Assembly (NCBI RefSeq): GCF_013184525.1
Contig: NZ_JAAOIZ010000004.1
Location: forward strand, 372,001-436,000
Direction of reading: 5' to 3'
Source of the DNA: Chryseobacterium sp. LAM-KRS1
Lineage (GTDB): Bacteria > Bacteroidota > Bacteroidia > Flavobacteriales > Weeksellaceae
DNA: 64,000 bases
Part shown: in pieces, positions 52,938 through 61,984 of the stretch
Numbering within the stretch: position 1 is the stretch's first letter
How the letters are laid out: each line of letters opens with the position of its first letter
Program-made: the position numbers and the translations under genes
Notes under the pieces: generated by a model
The model's input: only the letters and a program-made list of their open reading frames with translations
The model's database searches: none
What the model was told of the DNA's origin: nothing

Positions 52938-55724
52938 TTAATATTTATGTTCTTCTCCGGCTCCAAATGTCATGCTGACTGGATTTCCGGAGTAGCTTGG
53001 GATCAGTTTAAAAGGATCAAGTGTTTCCGGAGCTTTATTTTTGGAGTTCCTCTTCATGGAAAATTTGTAATAAACAGTAACCATAAGTCCTGAGAACTTG
53101 GTTGTAAAGTCAAATTTATTATCCCAATCGAAATTAGGGCTTGCTGTAATTTTGAATGAACAGTCTGCTCTTACCCCGGCCTGAAGCTCTACCTCAGGAA
53201 ACTTATTGATCTGCTTAGCGCTCATGGTAAGGCCCAGTTCAAGTTCAAGTTTCCCTCCCAGTGTTCCGGAAAGGGTTAAATCGGTATCGAATTTATTGCC
53301 TTCTTTTGCATCATTCCATTTTACATAGGCTTCCTCGATTGCCAGATTTGCATAAAATATCAAATCAATACGATAGGTAATGCTTAAGGCATTCATGGAT
53401 ATTTTTTCAATGAGCCAGGTCGTTAGGTCCAGGAAAGTAATAAACTTTCCATAAACAGGAATTTTATCAGCTAAGGCCAATAAATCAATTTTAAGCTCAC
53501 CCCCAATGAGGGGAGAACATTTTACCTTTCCGGCAAGTTCAAGGCCAACGAAGTCTCCTGTTTTTGCAAATTTCCAGCTTATTCCTGCTGATGGAGCAGG
53601 AGGGAGGAGCGAAAGGCTCATCATGCTCCTTCTTCCTGCCAGTGAAGGGGGAAGGGATTCTGCTCCCTTTCTGGCCTCTTTTGCTCCTGCAATATCATCT
53701 ACCGTATCATAAACCGATTTTAAAATGCCCAGCATTTTACGATACTTTTCGGCAAATTTCCAACTGAGTTCATGGGAGACACCTCCATTATATGAGACCT
53801 TGGCGGAAAGTCCAAAGTTCCCTTTCATATCTCCCATGTAACGGTTAGCAGAAGTGGCAATTTTTTTTTGTCCGTCTTTGATATTTTTGTTTTCGTTTCT
53901 CTCTTCTCTTCTTAAGTCGGCCAGGGCAACAACATCCCCTTTTGTTTTAAGGTCTCCTACTGAGATGGTGTCTCTTGTTGCTTTACTTTCCGTACCATAG
54001 ATATTATAGGTTGGCTCAGAATTTCCGTACCAAACAGGGTCGGAGGTATTGTAAAGGAAGTTTAGTGACCATTCTACATCCGGGAATATCCTGATTTTAA
54101 CAAGTTGATTAGGATACCGACAAGTAGAAACAGGAACAAAATACGTTTGTATTTTTTCTTTTGATAGCCAGAAGTAATTGACCAGCCAGGATTCTGCCAC
54201 AGGAATATCATTGAATTCTTTATCTCCGATAGCTGTAGTTTTGTTGTAAATGTAGGAAAGGTTCAGTTGGAGTTTATTTTCTCCAATAAAGCTGTAATCC
54301 TCATTCTCTTTCCATCCCTGTACATCTGCTACATTTCCTGACGGGGCTTTCGTTTCATCAGCGTAAGCATCAGTATCATTTGCTTGTGTGGGATCATTTT
54401 TTACGGATAGTGCTTTATTTGCGTAATGAGGAACCAGAACAGTATCTAACAAAAAAACATGTTGCGGGATATTATGTTTTTGGTCTTTAGGAAGTAAAAC
54501 TCCTGTACATAAAACATTTTTATTCTGAAGATTATCCAGGGTTATGCTTATTTTTTTCTTTGTTTTATCTCCTGTTACAAGGTCAAAAGTATTTCGTGTA
54601 TTGTCTATCCTGTCTTTAGCATCTTCATCAAATATAACATAGGGAGATCGTTTTTTATCATCCTCATCGGCTATCGTTATTTTGCTGTATCCGCAGGGAT
54701 CATATTCTTTTTTAAGATATTCAATGTCTCCTATATATTGAATCTGATTATTTTTTTGTTTTTCAAATTCACCGAAAAGGGCACTCATATCATTATAAGG
54801 AACCAGTAAGTCGGGAGAAGTGTTAAAGATCCATTTTCCTTTTTCCATTCTTCCCCAGTTTGAAGTGTCTTTTTCAGAATCATATTCACCTTCCTGGGTA
54901 AGAAAACCTTTCGGTAGAAGAACAGGTCCTGTGAATCCTACATAACCTTTTAACCTTAGAAAGAACTTTTCATCCTTCTTTTCTTTATTGTGATTTTTTT
55001 GCCATTCGGTATTCAACTGAAACTTTAAAGATTTTACCGTGTTGTAAACGAATGGTCCCGGATTGGTAATTTCAATTCTTTGCTGTTTGGAAACGACCTT
55101 ACCTTTGTTAATAAGCTCAACATCAAAAATGAACTTTGAAAGGCTGTTGTTCCAGTCGGGAAGCATATGCGTATAAACTTCTACATCTACTGTTTGCCCA
55201 TACAACGCTTTTTTTTCGTTATTTGTCAAAGGAATATACCCTCCTTTAGGAAATTTAAAATGACAGTATAAGACCTGTGGTTTATCAATAACAACCACTC
55301 TCATGGCTTCTGTACCATCTGTTTCAGGGAAATTACTATAAGGGATTAACAGATAGATGACTCCAATACTTTTAGCACTTGTTTGAATGTCACCGGCAGT
55401 GAATACTTTGTTGTTTCCTTCAAATATTTTGTAATCCTTGTTTTCTTCGTTTTGGGCTTTTATTGTTGTAAAAAAGTCATTCGGCCCAAGGTTTGGGTAA
55501 AGTTGTTTAAATGATGTCCAGATATGCTCTCTTATAAGGAACCACTTCACTTCCTTCATTGTAGATTCCGGATTTCGGGTTCCTTTTCCCAGACAGGTTT
55601 TATCCAGGTAAGCGGTAAACGAGTTTCTGGCAGGGCTTAGTTCCACAATGGATCCGGAACCATACTTCCTGACGTTTTCTTTGGGCTCCTTGATCAGAGC
55701 TTTTTTAATCCCAGCTGTACCCAT
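52938..55724 (-). CDS. Large uncharacterised protein encoded next to a PAAR-like protein, candidate secreted effector
   Basis: 928 residues with no signal peptide. The N-terminal 600 residues are polar and beta-rich, with stretches such as VDVEVYTHMLPDWNNSLSKF that look like immunoglobulin-like strands. Around residue 689 is a low-complexity hinge (SLPPSLAGRRSMM, then LLPPAPSAG). The last 240 residues have long amphipathic strands (LSGTLGGKLELELGLTMSA, then CSFKITASPNFDWDNKFDF) and one hydrophobic stretch, resembling a membrane-inserting or barrel-like region. No enzyme motif seen. It starts 2 bases after the DUF4280 gene. Confidence 0.7.
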   Translation of the reverse strand: MGTAGIKKALIKEPKENVRKYGSGSIVELSPARNSFTAYLDKTCLGKGTRNPESTMKEVKWFLIREHIWTSFKQLYPNLGPNDFFTTIKAQNEENKDYKIFEGNNKVFTAGDIQTSAKSIGVIYLLIPYSNFPETDGTEAMRVVVIDKPQVLYCHFKFPKGGYIPLTNNEKKALYGQTVDVEVYTHMLPDWNNSLSKFIFDVELINKGKVVSKQQRIEITNPGPFVYNTVKSLKFQLNTEWQKNHNKEKKDEKFFLRLKGYVGFTGPVLLPKGFLTQEGEYDSEKDTSNWGRMEKGKWIFNTSPDLLVPYNDMSALFGEFEKQKNNQIQYIGDIEYLKKEYDPCGYSKITIADEDDKKRSPYVIFDEDAKDRIDNTRNTFDLVTGDKTKKKISITLDNLQNKNVLCTGVLLPKDQKHNIPQHVFLLDTVLVPHYANKALSVKNDPTQANDTDAYADETKAPSGNVADVQGWKENEDYSFIGENKLQLNLSYIYNKTTAIGDKEFNDIPVAESWLVNYFWLSKEKIQTYFVPVSTCRYPNQLVKIRIFPDVEWSLNFLYNTSDPVWYGNSEPTYNIYGTESKATRDTISVGDLKTKGDVVALADLRREERNENKNIKDGQKKIATSANRYMGDMKGNFGLSAKVSYNGGVSHELSWKFAEKYRKMLGILKSVYDTVDDIAGAKEARKGAESLPPSLAGRRSMMSLSLLPPAPSAGISWKFAKTGDFVGLELAGKVKCSPLIGGELKIDLLALADKIPVYGKFITFLDLTTWLIEKISMNALSITYRIDLIFYANLAIEEAYVKWNDAKEGNKFDTDLTLSGTLGGKLELELGLTMSAKQINKFPEVELQAGVRADCSFKITASPNFDWDNKFDFTTKFSGLMVTVYYKFSMKRNSKNKAPETLDPFKLIPSYSGNPVSMTFGAGEEHKY

Positions 55725-55726
55725 AC

Positions 55727-56197
55727 TTAAAATCCAAATTTATAAAACTCCTGCGTATCATGCTGTGACATATTGATAACAGGATTTACATGTGACTGAA
55801 GCTCTTCATCTGCCTTTTTTATATTGCTTTTGGAAGGTTCTCCAATTTGTCCGGTTTTAATAATGCTGATGCAGTCTTTACCACCGATAGGGCATGTTGC
55901 TTTGCTGTCTTCCAGTAAAACATAGCCATCAGGTGGAGAGTATTTTTCTTTTTCATAATAACCACTCCATTCAGTAACAACAGCTACACAAGGTGTATTG
56001 AGTTTTTTTTTGCATGAACCAAAGCTGTTTTTTTCAAAAGTAGATCCTATATCTTTATGTGTTGCAGCCAGTTTAGAGCTGCCATTAAGGTCATTGATGA
56101 AGAATTTTTGCTGCGTAAGTACCTTTAATGTATCGGGAGTAGTACCAAACTGACATTGGCACAAGGCTCCCTGTACTACTTTCTCTTTTAAAGACAT
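55727..56197 (-). CDS. DUF4280 PAAR-like protein
   Basis: 156 residues. The DUF4280 pattern is clear: VVQGALCQCQFGTTPDTLKVL at the N-terminus, a central SFGSCKKKLNTPC, and the C-terminal ATCPIGGKDCISIIKTGQ. Such proteins are PAAR-like tips of contractile injection systems (type VI in Bacteroidetes, or eCIS) that carry or load effectors. No tube, sheath or baseplate gene is in the window, so it would have to use an apparatus encoded elsewhere. It is followed after 2 bases by the 928-residue gene. Confidence 0.85.
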   Translation of the reverse strand: MSLKEKVVQGALCQCQFGTTPDTLKVLTQQKFFINDLNGSSKLAATHKDIGSTFEKNSFGSCKKKLNTPCVAVVTEWSGYYEKEKYSPPDGYVLLEDSKATCPIGGKDCISIIKTGQIGEPSKSNIKKADEELQSHVNPVINMSQHDTQEFYKFGF

Positions 56198-56251
56198 ATT
56201 AATGTAATTTGTGTGGTTTGTAAAATTAGTGTTTTTTATACAAATGGATTT

Positions 56252-57235
56252 TTACCAGTCATTTTCATATATGTTTTTATAAAATCCCCATTTGTTAGGC
56301 TCTGAAACCACAAGTCCGCCGGTAATAAAAGGGCTATCCTTACTTAGTTTCTTGTCAGAATACTCTCCGTTATGGAGCTGAAACTGATTGTAGCTGATTC
56401 TTTTAATTAATTTTTTTTCCCCTGAATAATCCCTGGTGAAAACTTCAAAGTACGCCCTGGTATGCATTGGAAAATGATGGTATACATCCAAATCAAAGGT
56501 GACCTTAAGAGACATCCAATATGCATCTTGATTAAAAGCATTTGCAGGAATAAAATATAAGTCCGCAGGTATTTCTTCACTTTTGAATTCAATAATAAAA
56601 GAATGATAATCTGTCGGGATCTTTTGAATGGTCTGAATTCCGGGGAATCTTAGAGGATTCTGATAAGGAATTACAGCCAGAAATAATGCTGTTGATGTTT
56701 TTCTGGTGTCTCCATAATCAATGAATTTAGGATGAAAAAAGAGATTCCAGAACCAGTCATAATGCAGGCCGTTCTCAATTTCTTTCTTATTTTCCATTTT
56801 ATGGTCAACAGCGGATAAGAATTTCTCCAATGGCTGTCCCGAATACTTTTCAGATAATTTTAACTTCTCGCGGGACCATCGGGTTTTAATTTCATCAAAA
56901 TTTGTAATTTCATTAGTGCCCGTTCCTTTTTCATTGATTTGGGTCTGGACAGGATATAGGGATTTCGAAATGGATTCGGCTAATAGCTCGCTAATGTTAT
57001 CGGCTTGATGCTGATTAAAGTAGATGTTTTTTTTATCAATTGTTAGAAAACCTTTCCCGTATTCGAGGTTTAATTCAGTAGTAATTTCATAATCAACCCT
57101 TTTATCCGGCGTTTCTTCATCATTTGAAAAATACTTTATTGAAACTCCATACTTTCTTGAGGGGAGCCCTAAAGGGTTTATTCTCAAAGTATTTAATCGT
57201 CTTAATATTTCTTTTTTTGATAATATAACATCCAT
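56252..57235 (-). CDS. Uncharacterised protein, first gene of the PAAR-like operon
   Basis: 327 residues, no signal peptide and no membrane segment. I do not recognise a family. It has an N-terminal charged region and a C-terminal beta-rich half (TRAYFEVFTRDYSGEKKLIKR). It precedes the DUF4280 gene by 54 bases on the same strand and shares its upstream -7 box, so it could be a chaperone/adaptor for effector loading. That is inference from position alone. Confidence 0.65.
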   Translation of the reverse strand: MDVILSKKEILRRLNTLRINPLGLPSRKYGVSIKYFSNDEETPDKRVDYEITTELNLEYGKGFLTIDKKNIYFNQHQADNISELLAESISKSLYPVQTQINEKGTGTNEITNFDEIKTRWSREKLKLSEKYSGQPLEKFLSAVDHKMENKKEIENGLHYDWFWNLFFHPKFIDYGDTRKTSTALFLAVIPYQNPLRFPGIQTIQKIPTDYHSFIIEFKSEEIPADLYFIPANAFNQDAYWMSLKVTFDLDVYHHFPMHTRAYFEVFTRDYSGEKKLIKRISYNQFQLHNGEYSDKKLSKDSPFITGGLVVSEPNKWGFYKNIYENDW

Positions 57236-57277
57236 AGCAAAAACATTTTAACCTATCAGACATGTGTTGTGTTGATC

Positions 57278-57285
57278 AAATTTAA
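57278..57285 (-). promoter_or_regulatory. Bacteroidetes -7 box for the PAAR-like operon
   Basis: Minus strand TAAATTTG, 42 bases upstream of the first gene of the operon. No clear -33 element. Confidence 0.45.
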
Positions 57286-57341
57286 TGAATTGAATTGAAA
57301 AGACTTGAAAATTTAAGGAATTAAGGTAAGATCAAAAAAGA

Positions 57342-57369
57342 AAGATCTCCCAATTTCTTGAGAGATCTT
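57342..57369 (-). terminator. Terminator of the tRNA-Val pair
   Basis: 8-bp stem (57342-57349 with 57362-57369) around a 12-base loop, followed on the minus strand by TTTCTTTTTTG. It begins 3 bases past the second tRNA. Confidence 0.8.
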
Positions 57370-57372
57370 CTG

Positions 57373-57447
57373 TGGGTCCTGAGGGATTCGAACCCCCGAC
57401 CCTCTGGGTGTAAACCAGATGCTCTGAACCAACTGAGCTAAGAACCC
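57373..57447 (-). tRNA. tRNA-Val (anticodon TAC), second copy
   Basis: 75 bases. Acceptor arms GGGTTCT and AGGACCC pair with one G-U. The anticodon loop TTTACAC sits between TCTGG and CCAGA. The T-arm GGGGGTTCGAATCCC is standard. The discriminator is A and no CCA is encoded. Identical in sequence to the other copy. Confidence 0.96.
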
Positions 57448-57480
57448 GAATTTTTTTGAAAGGTTTCGTTTCCTTTTCTG

Positions 57481-57555
57481 TGGGTCCTGAGGGATTCGAA
57501 CCCCCGACCCTCTGGGTGTAAACCAGATGCTCTGAACCAACTGAGCTAAGAACCC
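57481..57555 (-). tRNA. tRNA-Val (anticodon TAC), first copy
   Basis: 75 bases, identical to the copy 33 bases downstream. Both lie on one transcript driven by the promoter at 57586-57616. Confidence 0.96.
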
Positions 57556-57585
57556 TCTATACTTGTTTTCTCGTTTAGAGTGGTG

Positions 57586-57616
57586 CAAATATACGACTTA
57601 TCTGGAAATCTCCAAA
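57586..57616 (-). promoter_or_regulatory. Bacteroidetes promoter for the tRNA-Val pair
   Basis: Minus strand TTTG at 57616-57613 and TATATTTG at 57593-57586, spacing 19. It overlaps the 3' end of folC. One of the best-formed promoters here. Confidence 0.65.
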
Positions 57617-58842
57617 TTTTTTTCTAAAAATTCTCCTACTACAAAGTTGCTTCCGCCAATAAAAATCATTTCGCCATTTGTACATTCTTGTTTTGCAGAT
57701 AAATACGCTTCCTGTACAGAATCAAAAATTTTATAAATTATTTTTGCATTGATAAGCAAATCTTCATAATCTTTCGGATGACGTCCTCTGTGAATCGATG
57801 GTTTTGCAAAATAGAATGTAGAATTTTCAGGTAATAAACTCATCACTTCATCTATTTTTTTATCATTGACAAAACCTAAAATGACATGTTTTTTACAGTC
57901 AATGGAATTAAGCTGCGAGAAGACCTGTTCCAGACCAGCTTGGTTGTGCGCTGTATCACAAATAGTAAGCGGGGTTTTTGAAAATTCAAACCACCTGCCG
58001 ATAAATCCGGTATTCTCATGAACATGCAATAATCCGTCTGTAATGTTTTTCTCAGAAATTTCAACATTCAGTTTTAACAACTCATCAGTTAACGCTAAAA
58101 CCACCCTGATGTTTTTCTGTTGATAGTTTCCCTTCAGATCCGAAGGGAGACCCGATGAGAATGTGGTTGCATCGATAAATGTTGCATTATTTTGATCCGC
58201 TTTAGTACGGATGATATTTTTTACAACTTCATTTTCATCCCCGGATATAATAGGGATTCCGTTTTTGATAATACCTGCTTTTTCCCGGGCTATTTCTTCT
58301 ATAGTATTTCCCAGGATATTCTGATGATCCAGCTGTACATTAGTAATAGCAGATACCAAAGGCCTTATAATATTGGTTGAGTCCAGTCTTCCTCCCAAAC
58401 CTACCTCGATAATTGCAAAATCTACCTGCTGTTGATAAAAATATTCGAAAGCCATTATAGTGGTAAATTCAAAAAACGAAGGCAAAATATCGTTGGGTAA
58501 TGTTTTTAATTTTGTGATGAAATCAAAAACGAATTCTTTGTTACAGTTTTTCCCGTTTACTTTGATACGCTCTGTGAAATCAATAAGGTGTGGAGAATTG
58601 TATATTCCAACTTTGTAGCCGGCTTCCTGAAGAATAGAAGCAAGCATATTGCTGGTTGAACCTTTACCATTGGTGCCTCCGATGTGAATACATTTTATTT
58701 TTTCCTGTGGATTGTCAAAAAATGCACATAGCTTGGTTATATTGTCAAGTCCAGGCTTATAAGCCTTCTCTCCGTCAATCTGATAGTTGGGTGCCTGCAC
58801 GAAAAGCCAATCAACGGCTTCCTGATATTCTTTGGTTGTCAT
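57598..58842 (-). CDS. folC: Bifunctional folylpolyglutamate synthase / dihydrofolate synthase
   Basis: 414 residues of a Mur-ligase-like enzyme. It ligates glutamate to dihydropteroate and to folates in the cytoplasm. The ATP loop HIGGTNGKGSTS is at 53-64, followed by YNSPHLIDFTERI and VEVGLGGRLDSTNI-type segments, the latter diagnostic for FolC. The last codons overlap the -33 region of the tRNA-Val promoter. It is divergent from the TolC-like gene. Confidence 0.94.
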   Translation of the reverse strand: MTTKEYQEAVDWLFVQAPNYQIDGEKAYKPGLDNITKLCAFFDNPQEKIKCIHIGGTNGKGSTSNMLASILQEAGYKVGIYNSPHLIDFTERIKVNGKNCNKEFVFDFITKLKTLPNDILPSFFEFTTIMAFEYFYQQQVDFAIIEVGLGGRLDSTNIIRPLVSAITNVQLDHQNILGNTIEEIAREKAGIIKNGIPIISGDENEVVKNIIRTKADQNNATFIDATTFSSGLPSDLKGNYQQKNIRVVLALTDELLKLNVEISEKNITDGLLHVHENTGFIGRWFEFSKTPLTICDTAHNQAGLEQVFSQLNSIDCKKHVILGFVNDKKIDEVMSLLPENSTFYFAKPSIHRGRHPKDYEDLLINAKIIYKIFDSVQEAYLSAKQECTNGEMIFIGGSNFVVGEFLEKNLEISR

Positions 58843-58904
58843 GATGCAAAATTCTCAAAAGTTTTATTAAAATGAAACAATAATTTTTAAATGTGTAACT
58901 TTTT

Positions 58905-58912
58905 TATATTTG
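58905..58912 (+). promoter_or_regulatory. Bacteroidetes -7 box for the TolC-like operon
   Basis: TATATTTG, 27 bases upstream of the TolC-like ATG. Confidence 0.5.
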
Positions 58913-58939
58913 GTACGTCTAATATGGTAAAATCTTAAT

Positions 58940-60280
58940 ATGAAAAAAGTTTGGACTATCGTTTTCGGATTAACTTTCCTGGGTATGAATGCTCAGAAAA
59001 AATGGTCCTTAAGAGAATGTGTGGATTATGCTGTGAAGCATAACCTTCAGGTTATCCAAAATGAATACTCTAAACAAGTCCAGGATTCTAATCTTAAAAT
59101 TGCTAAAAAAGGATATTTACCTTCTTTATCAGCAAGTATAGGAAATACAGTCAGTTTTGGACAGACGTCATTCGGAACAGGAAGTCTTAGAAATGACAGA
59201 TTCAGTAATAATGCCAGTCTGGGAGCTGATATCCTGGTTTATAATAATGGAAGACTGGAAAAAACTGTCAGAAAAACACAGTTTGATGTAGAAGCAAGTC
59301 AATATGATATCGAAACCATAAAGAATGATATTTCATTGCAGATCGCACAGCAATATTTAACAACATTACTTAAAAAAGAAATTATTAAAATTTCACAAAG
59401 TGCTGTTGACAATGCTCAAAAACAATATGACAGGGCAAAAATCACTACCCAGGTAGGAACCACTGCTGAAACAGTGCTTGCAGAAGCTCAATCTGCATTG
59501 GCAAGAGAAAAACAAAACCTCAAAACAGCTGAAATTGACACCGGAAGAAGTCTATTTGCACTTGCTCAACTTTTACAATTGCAGGATTACAAAGATTTTG
59601 ATGTTGAAGATGTAGTTGTCTCAGATGATCTGGCCCCACAATTAAAATCTGTGGATGAGGTTTTGAACACAGCATACGAAAATCAACCGCAAATAAAAGC
59701 AGCGGAAAGCAGAATAAGATCTGCGGAAGCTCAAACTGAAGTATCTAAAACAGCATACTGGCCTACGGTAACAGCAAGTGCAGGGATCGGAAGTTTTTAC
59801 AATAACCTGCTTAATACCAATAATACAGGAAATGAATTGATTTATATCGCGGAACGAAACTTATTTCAGCAATATAAAGATAATTTCGGGCAACAGGCAG
59901 GCTTATCTATCAGCGTTCCTATTTTCAACAAGGGAATTACAAAACTTCAGGTAGAGCAGTCAAGAATTAATGAAAGTGCGGCAAAGAATACGTTAGAACA
60001 ACAAAAACAGACGGTAAGACAAAATGTACAGAAAGCCCAGTTCGACGTAGAAGCTAATTATGAAGCTTATATTGCTGCTGTGGAAGCTGCAAAAAGCACA
60101 AAATTGTCATTGGATTTTGCAGATAAAAGTTATGCTGCAGGGCGGACTACCATTTTTGACCTAAACGTGGCAAGAAATAATTACGCTAATGCAGCGGGTT
60201 CGGTGGCGCAGGCTAAGTATAATTATCTTTTTAGTCTTAAATTGTTGAATTTCTATGCAGGAATTCCACTAAGTTTGTAA
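58940..60280 (+). CDS. TolC-family outer-membrane efflux protein
   Basis: 446 residues. A signal peptide (MKKVWTIVFGLTFLGMNAQ) is followed by two OEP repeats with long heptad helices. The starting WSLRECVDYAVKHNLQVIQNEY and the second-repeat counterpart SVDEVLNTAYENQPQIKAAESRI are characteristic. It forms the outer-membrane channel of tripartite efflux or type I secretion. No membrane-fusion or pump gene is adjacent, unlike most such genes. The SprT-like gene starts 2 bases later. Confidence 0.92.
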   Translation: MKKVWTIVFGLTFLGMNAQKKWSLRECVDYAVKHNLQVIQNEYSKQVQDSNLKIAKKGYLPSLSASIGNTVSFGQTSFGTGSLRNDRFSNNASLGADILVYNNGRLEKTVRKTQFDVEASQYDIETIKNDISLQIAQQYLTTLLKKEIIKISQSAVDNAQKQYDRAKITTQVGTTAETVLAEAQSALAREKQNLKTAEIDTGRSLFALAQLLQLQDYKDFDVEDVVVSDDLAPQLKSVDEVLNTAYENQPQIKAAESRIRSAEAQTEVSKTAYWPTVTASAGIGSFYNNLLNTNNTGNELIYIAERNLFQQYKDNFGQQAGLSISVPIFNKGITKLQVEQSRINESAAKNTLEQQKQTVRQNVQKAQFDVEANYEAYIAAVEAAKSTKLSLDFADKSYAAGRTTIFDLNVARNNYANAAGSVAQAKYNYLFSLKLLNFYAGIPLSL

Positions 60281-60281
60281 A

Positions 60282-60872
60282 ATGTCTATCCAGTCACTAG
60301 AAAAATATTTACCACAGAACACGCTTCAGTATTTAAAAATCTGGTTCTCAGATTACTATATCCATATAAAGATTACAAGAAACAGGAATTCAAAACTGGG
60401 AGATTACAGAAAGTTCCCGGATAATTCCCATGAAATTACAATCAATTCTACATTAGCGCCTCAACTGTTTTTCTTTGTTCTGACTCATGAGCTGGCCCAT
60501 CTCATTGCTTTTGAAAAATATGGCAGAAGAATTTCTCCACATGGTAATGAGTGGAAAGATACTTTCAGACGAATGCTTCTTGAAAGTGTTGAGGTATATG
60601 AAGATGCTCTTCAGCCAATTATTGTAAAATTTTCAAGATCTCCAAAGGCTAACTTTATGGCCAGTCCGGATCTGGTCAAATATTTCCATATTGAAAAACA
60701 AGATGATAAGCTTCAGTTTATAGAAGAGTTGCAGAAAGGAGATTATTTCATCTATAGAAACGAAAAGTATTTTTTAGAAGGTCTGATTAAAAAAAACTAT
60801 CTTTGTAAGAACCTGGCTACTGGAAGGAAGTATTCTTTCAAACCTCTGGCAAGGGTAGAAAAATGTAGTTAA
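60282..60872 (+). CDS. SprT-like zinc metallopeptidase-fold protein
   Basis: 196 residues. The zinc motif HELAHLIAFEKYGRRISPHGNEW gives His69, Glu70, His73 and His87 (HExxH with a distal His). This matches SprT/Spartan-like proteins; the C-terminal zinc ribbon of longer relatives is absent. The protein is probably cytoplasmic. It sits 2 bases after the TolC-like gene and 2 bases before manC, so all three are one transcript. Confidence 0.85.
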   Translation: MSIQSLEKYLPQNTLQYLKIWFSDYYIHIKITRNRNSKLGDYRKFPDNSHEITINSTLAPQLFFFVLTHELAHLIAFEKYGRRISPHGNEWKDTFRRMLLESVEVYEDALQPIIVKFSRSPKANFMASPDLVKYFHIEKQDDKLQFIEELQKGDYFIYRNEKYFLEGLIKKNYLCKNLATGRKYSFKPLARVEKCS

Positions 60873-60874
60873 GC

Positions 60875-61957
60875 ATGTCAAAATCAGATAAATACTGTGT
60901 TATCATGGCAGGTGGAATTGGTAGTAGATTCTGGCCTATGAGTACGCAGAAGTTTCCAAAACAATTTCAGGATATTTTAGGTGTTGGACGTACCATGATT
61001 CAACAGACGTATGACAGGATCAGTAAGGTTATTCCTGATGAGAATATATTTGTTATTACCAATAAGGAATATGTGAATCTTTCCCATCAGCAGCTCCCTG
61101 AAATTCCGGAAAAAAATATTGTTGGAGAACCTCTGATGAAGAATACCGCTGCCTGTAATTTGTATATGGCCAATAAAATAGCTGAAATTGCCCCTGATGC
61201 TACAATAATAGTTTTACCTGCAGATCACCTGATATTGAAGGAAAATATTTTCCTTGAGAAAGTTGAGTTGGCCTTTGATCTGGCTTCTAAAAATGATTAT
61301 CTTGTTACATTGGGAATTACACCAACCAGACCGGATACCGGATATGGTTACATTCAGTTTGTAGACAAAAAGGGCGCAGATTATTTTAAGGTTAAAACAT
61401 TTACTGAAAAGCCAATACTTGAAATAGCACAGAGTTTCTTAGAGAGTGGTGATTTCCTTTGGAATGCCGGAATTTTCATCTGGAATGTGAAAAGTATTCA
61501 TCGTGCCTTTGAAACTTACCTTCCTGAAATGACTCAGCATTTTATGGCATGTGAATATAATGGAGAGGCAGAGGATAATTGTATAGAACTTATTTACCCT
61601 AAGGTACAGAAAATATCCATTGATAATGGAATTCTTGAAAAGGCAAAAAATGTTTATGTAATACCTTCCGATCTGGGTTGGAGTGATTTAGGAACATGGA
61701 CCTCGGTTTATGAAAATGCTGAAAAAGATGAGAACGAAAATACAGTAAAACTAAAATATCTTTTGGCATACAATTCCAAAGGAAATATCGTTCGTGTAAA
61801 AAGCAACAATAAGGCGGTAGTTATAGATGGATTAGAAAACTACATCATTGTAGATACGGATAAGGCTTTGCTTATTTGTCCCAGAGATAACGATCAGCTT
61901 ATAAAAGATTATGTTCTGGATCTGAAAAACTTTAAAAAAGGGGAAAAATTTATGTAG
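60875..61957 (+). CDS. manC: Mannose-1-phosphate guanylyltransferase
   Basis: 360 residues. It makes GDP-mannose from mannose 1-phosphate and GTP for surface glycan synthesis. The nucleotidyltransferase loop GGIGSRFWPMS (13-23) with Lys27/Lys30, the VLPADHLI segment near 115, and FTEKP and LWNAGIFIW in the sugar pocket are all present. It lacks the C-terminal phosphomannose isomerase cupin of bifunctional ManC/AlgA, so it is monofunctional. The last gene of the tight TolC-SprT-ManC unit. Confidence 0.93.
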   Translation: MSKSDKYCVIMAGGIGSRFWPMSTQKFPKQFQDILGVGRTMIQQTYDRISKVIPDENIFVITNKEYVNLSHQQLPEIPEKNIVGEPLMKNTAACNLYMANKIAEIAPDATIIVLPADHLILKENIFLEKVELAFDLASKNDYLVTLGITPTRPDTGYGYIQFVDKKGADYFKVKTFTEKPILEIAQSFLESGDFLWNAGIFIWNVKSIHRAFETYLPEMTQHFMACEYNGEAEDNCIELIYPKVQKISIDNGILEKAKNVYVIPSDLGWSDLGTWTSVYENAEKDENENTVKLKYLLAYNSKGNIVRVKSNNKAVVIDGLENYIIVDTDKALLICPRDNDQLIKDYVLDLKNFKKGEKFM

Positions 61958-61984
61958 TAATTCTCCATTATTAATCTCGGAACT

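Noticed and set aside
57313..57588. A 91-codon minus-strand frame with two copies of FLAQLVQSIWFTPRGSG
   Set aside because: It is the translation of the two tandem tRNA-Val genes, a well-known artefact.
52031..57600. Integrative element at the tRNA-Val genes
   Set aside because: No integrase, recombinase or repeated tRNA 3' end beyond the intact tandem copy; kept only as a comparative test.
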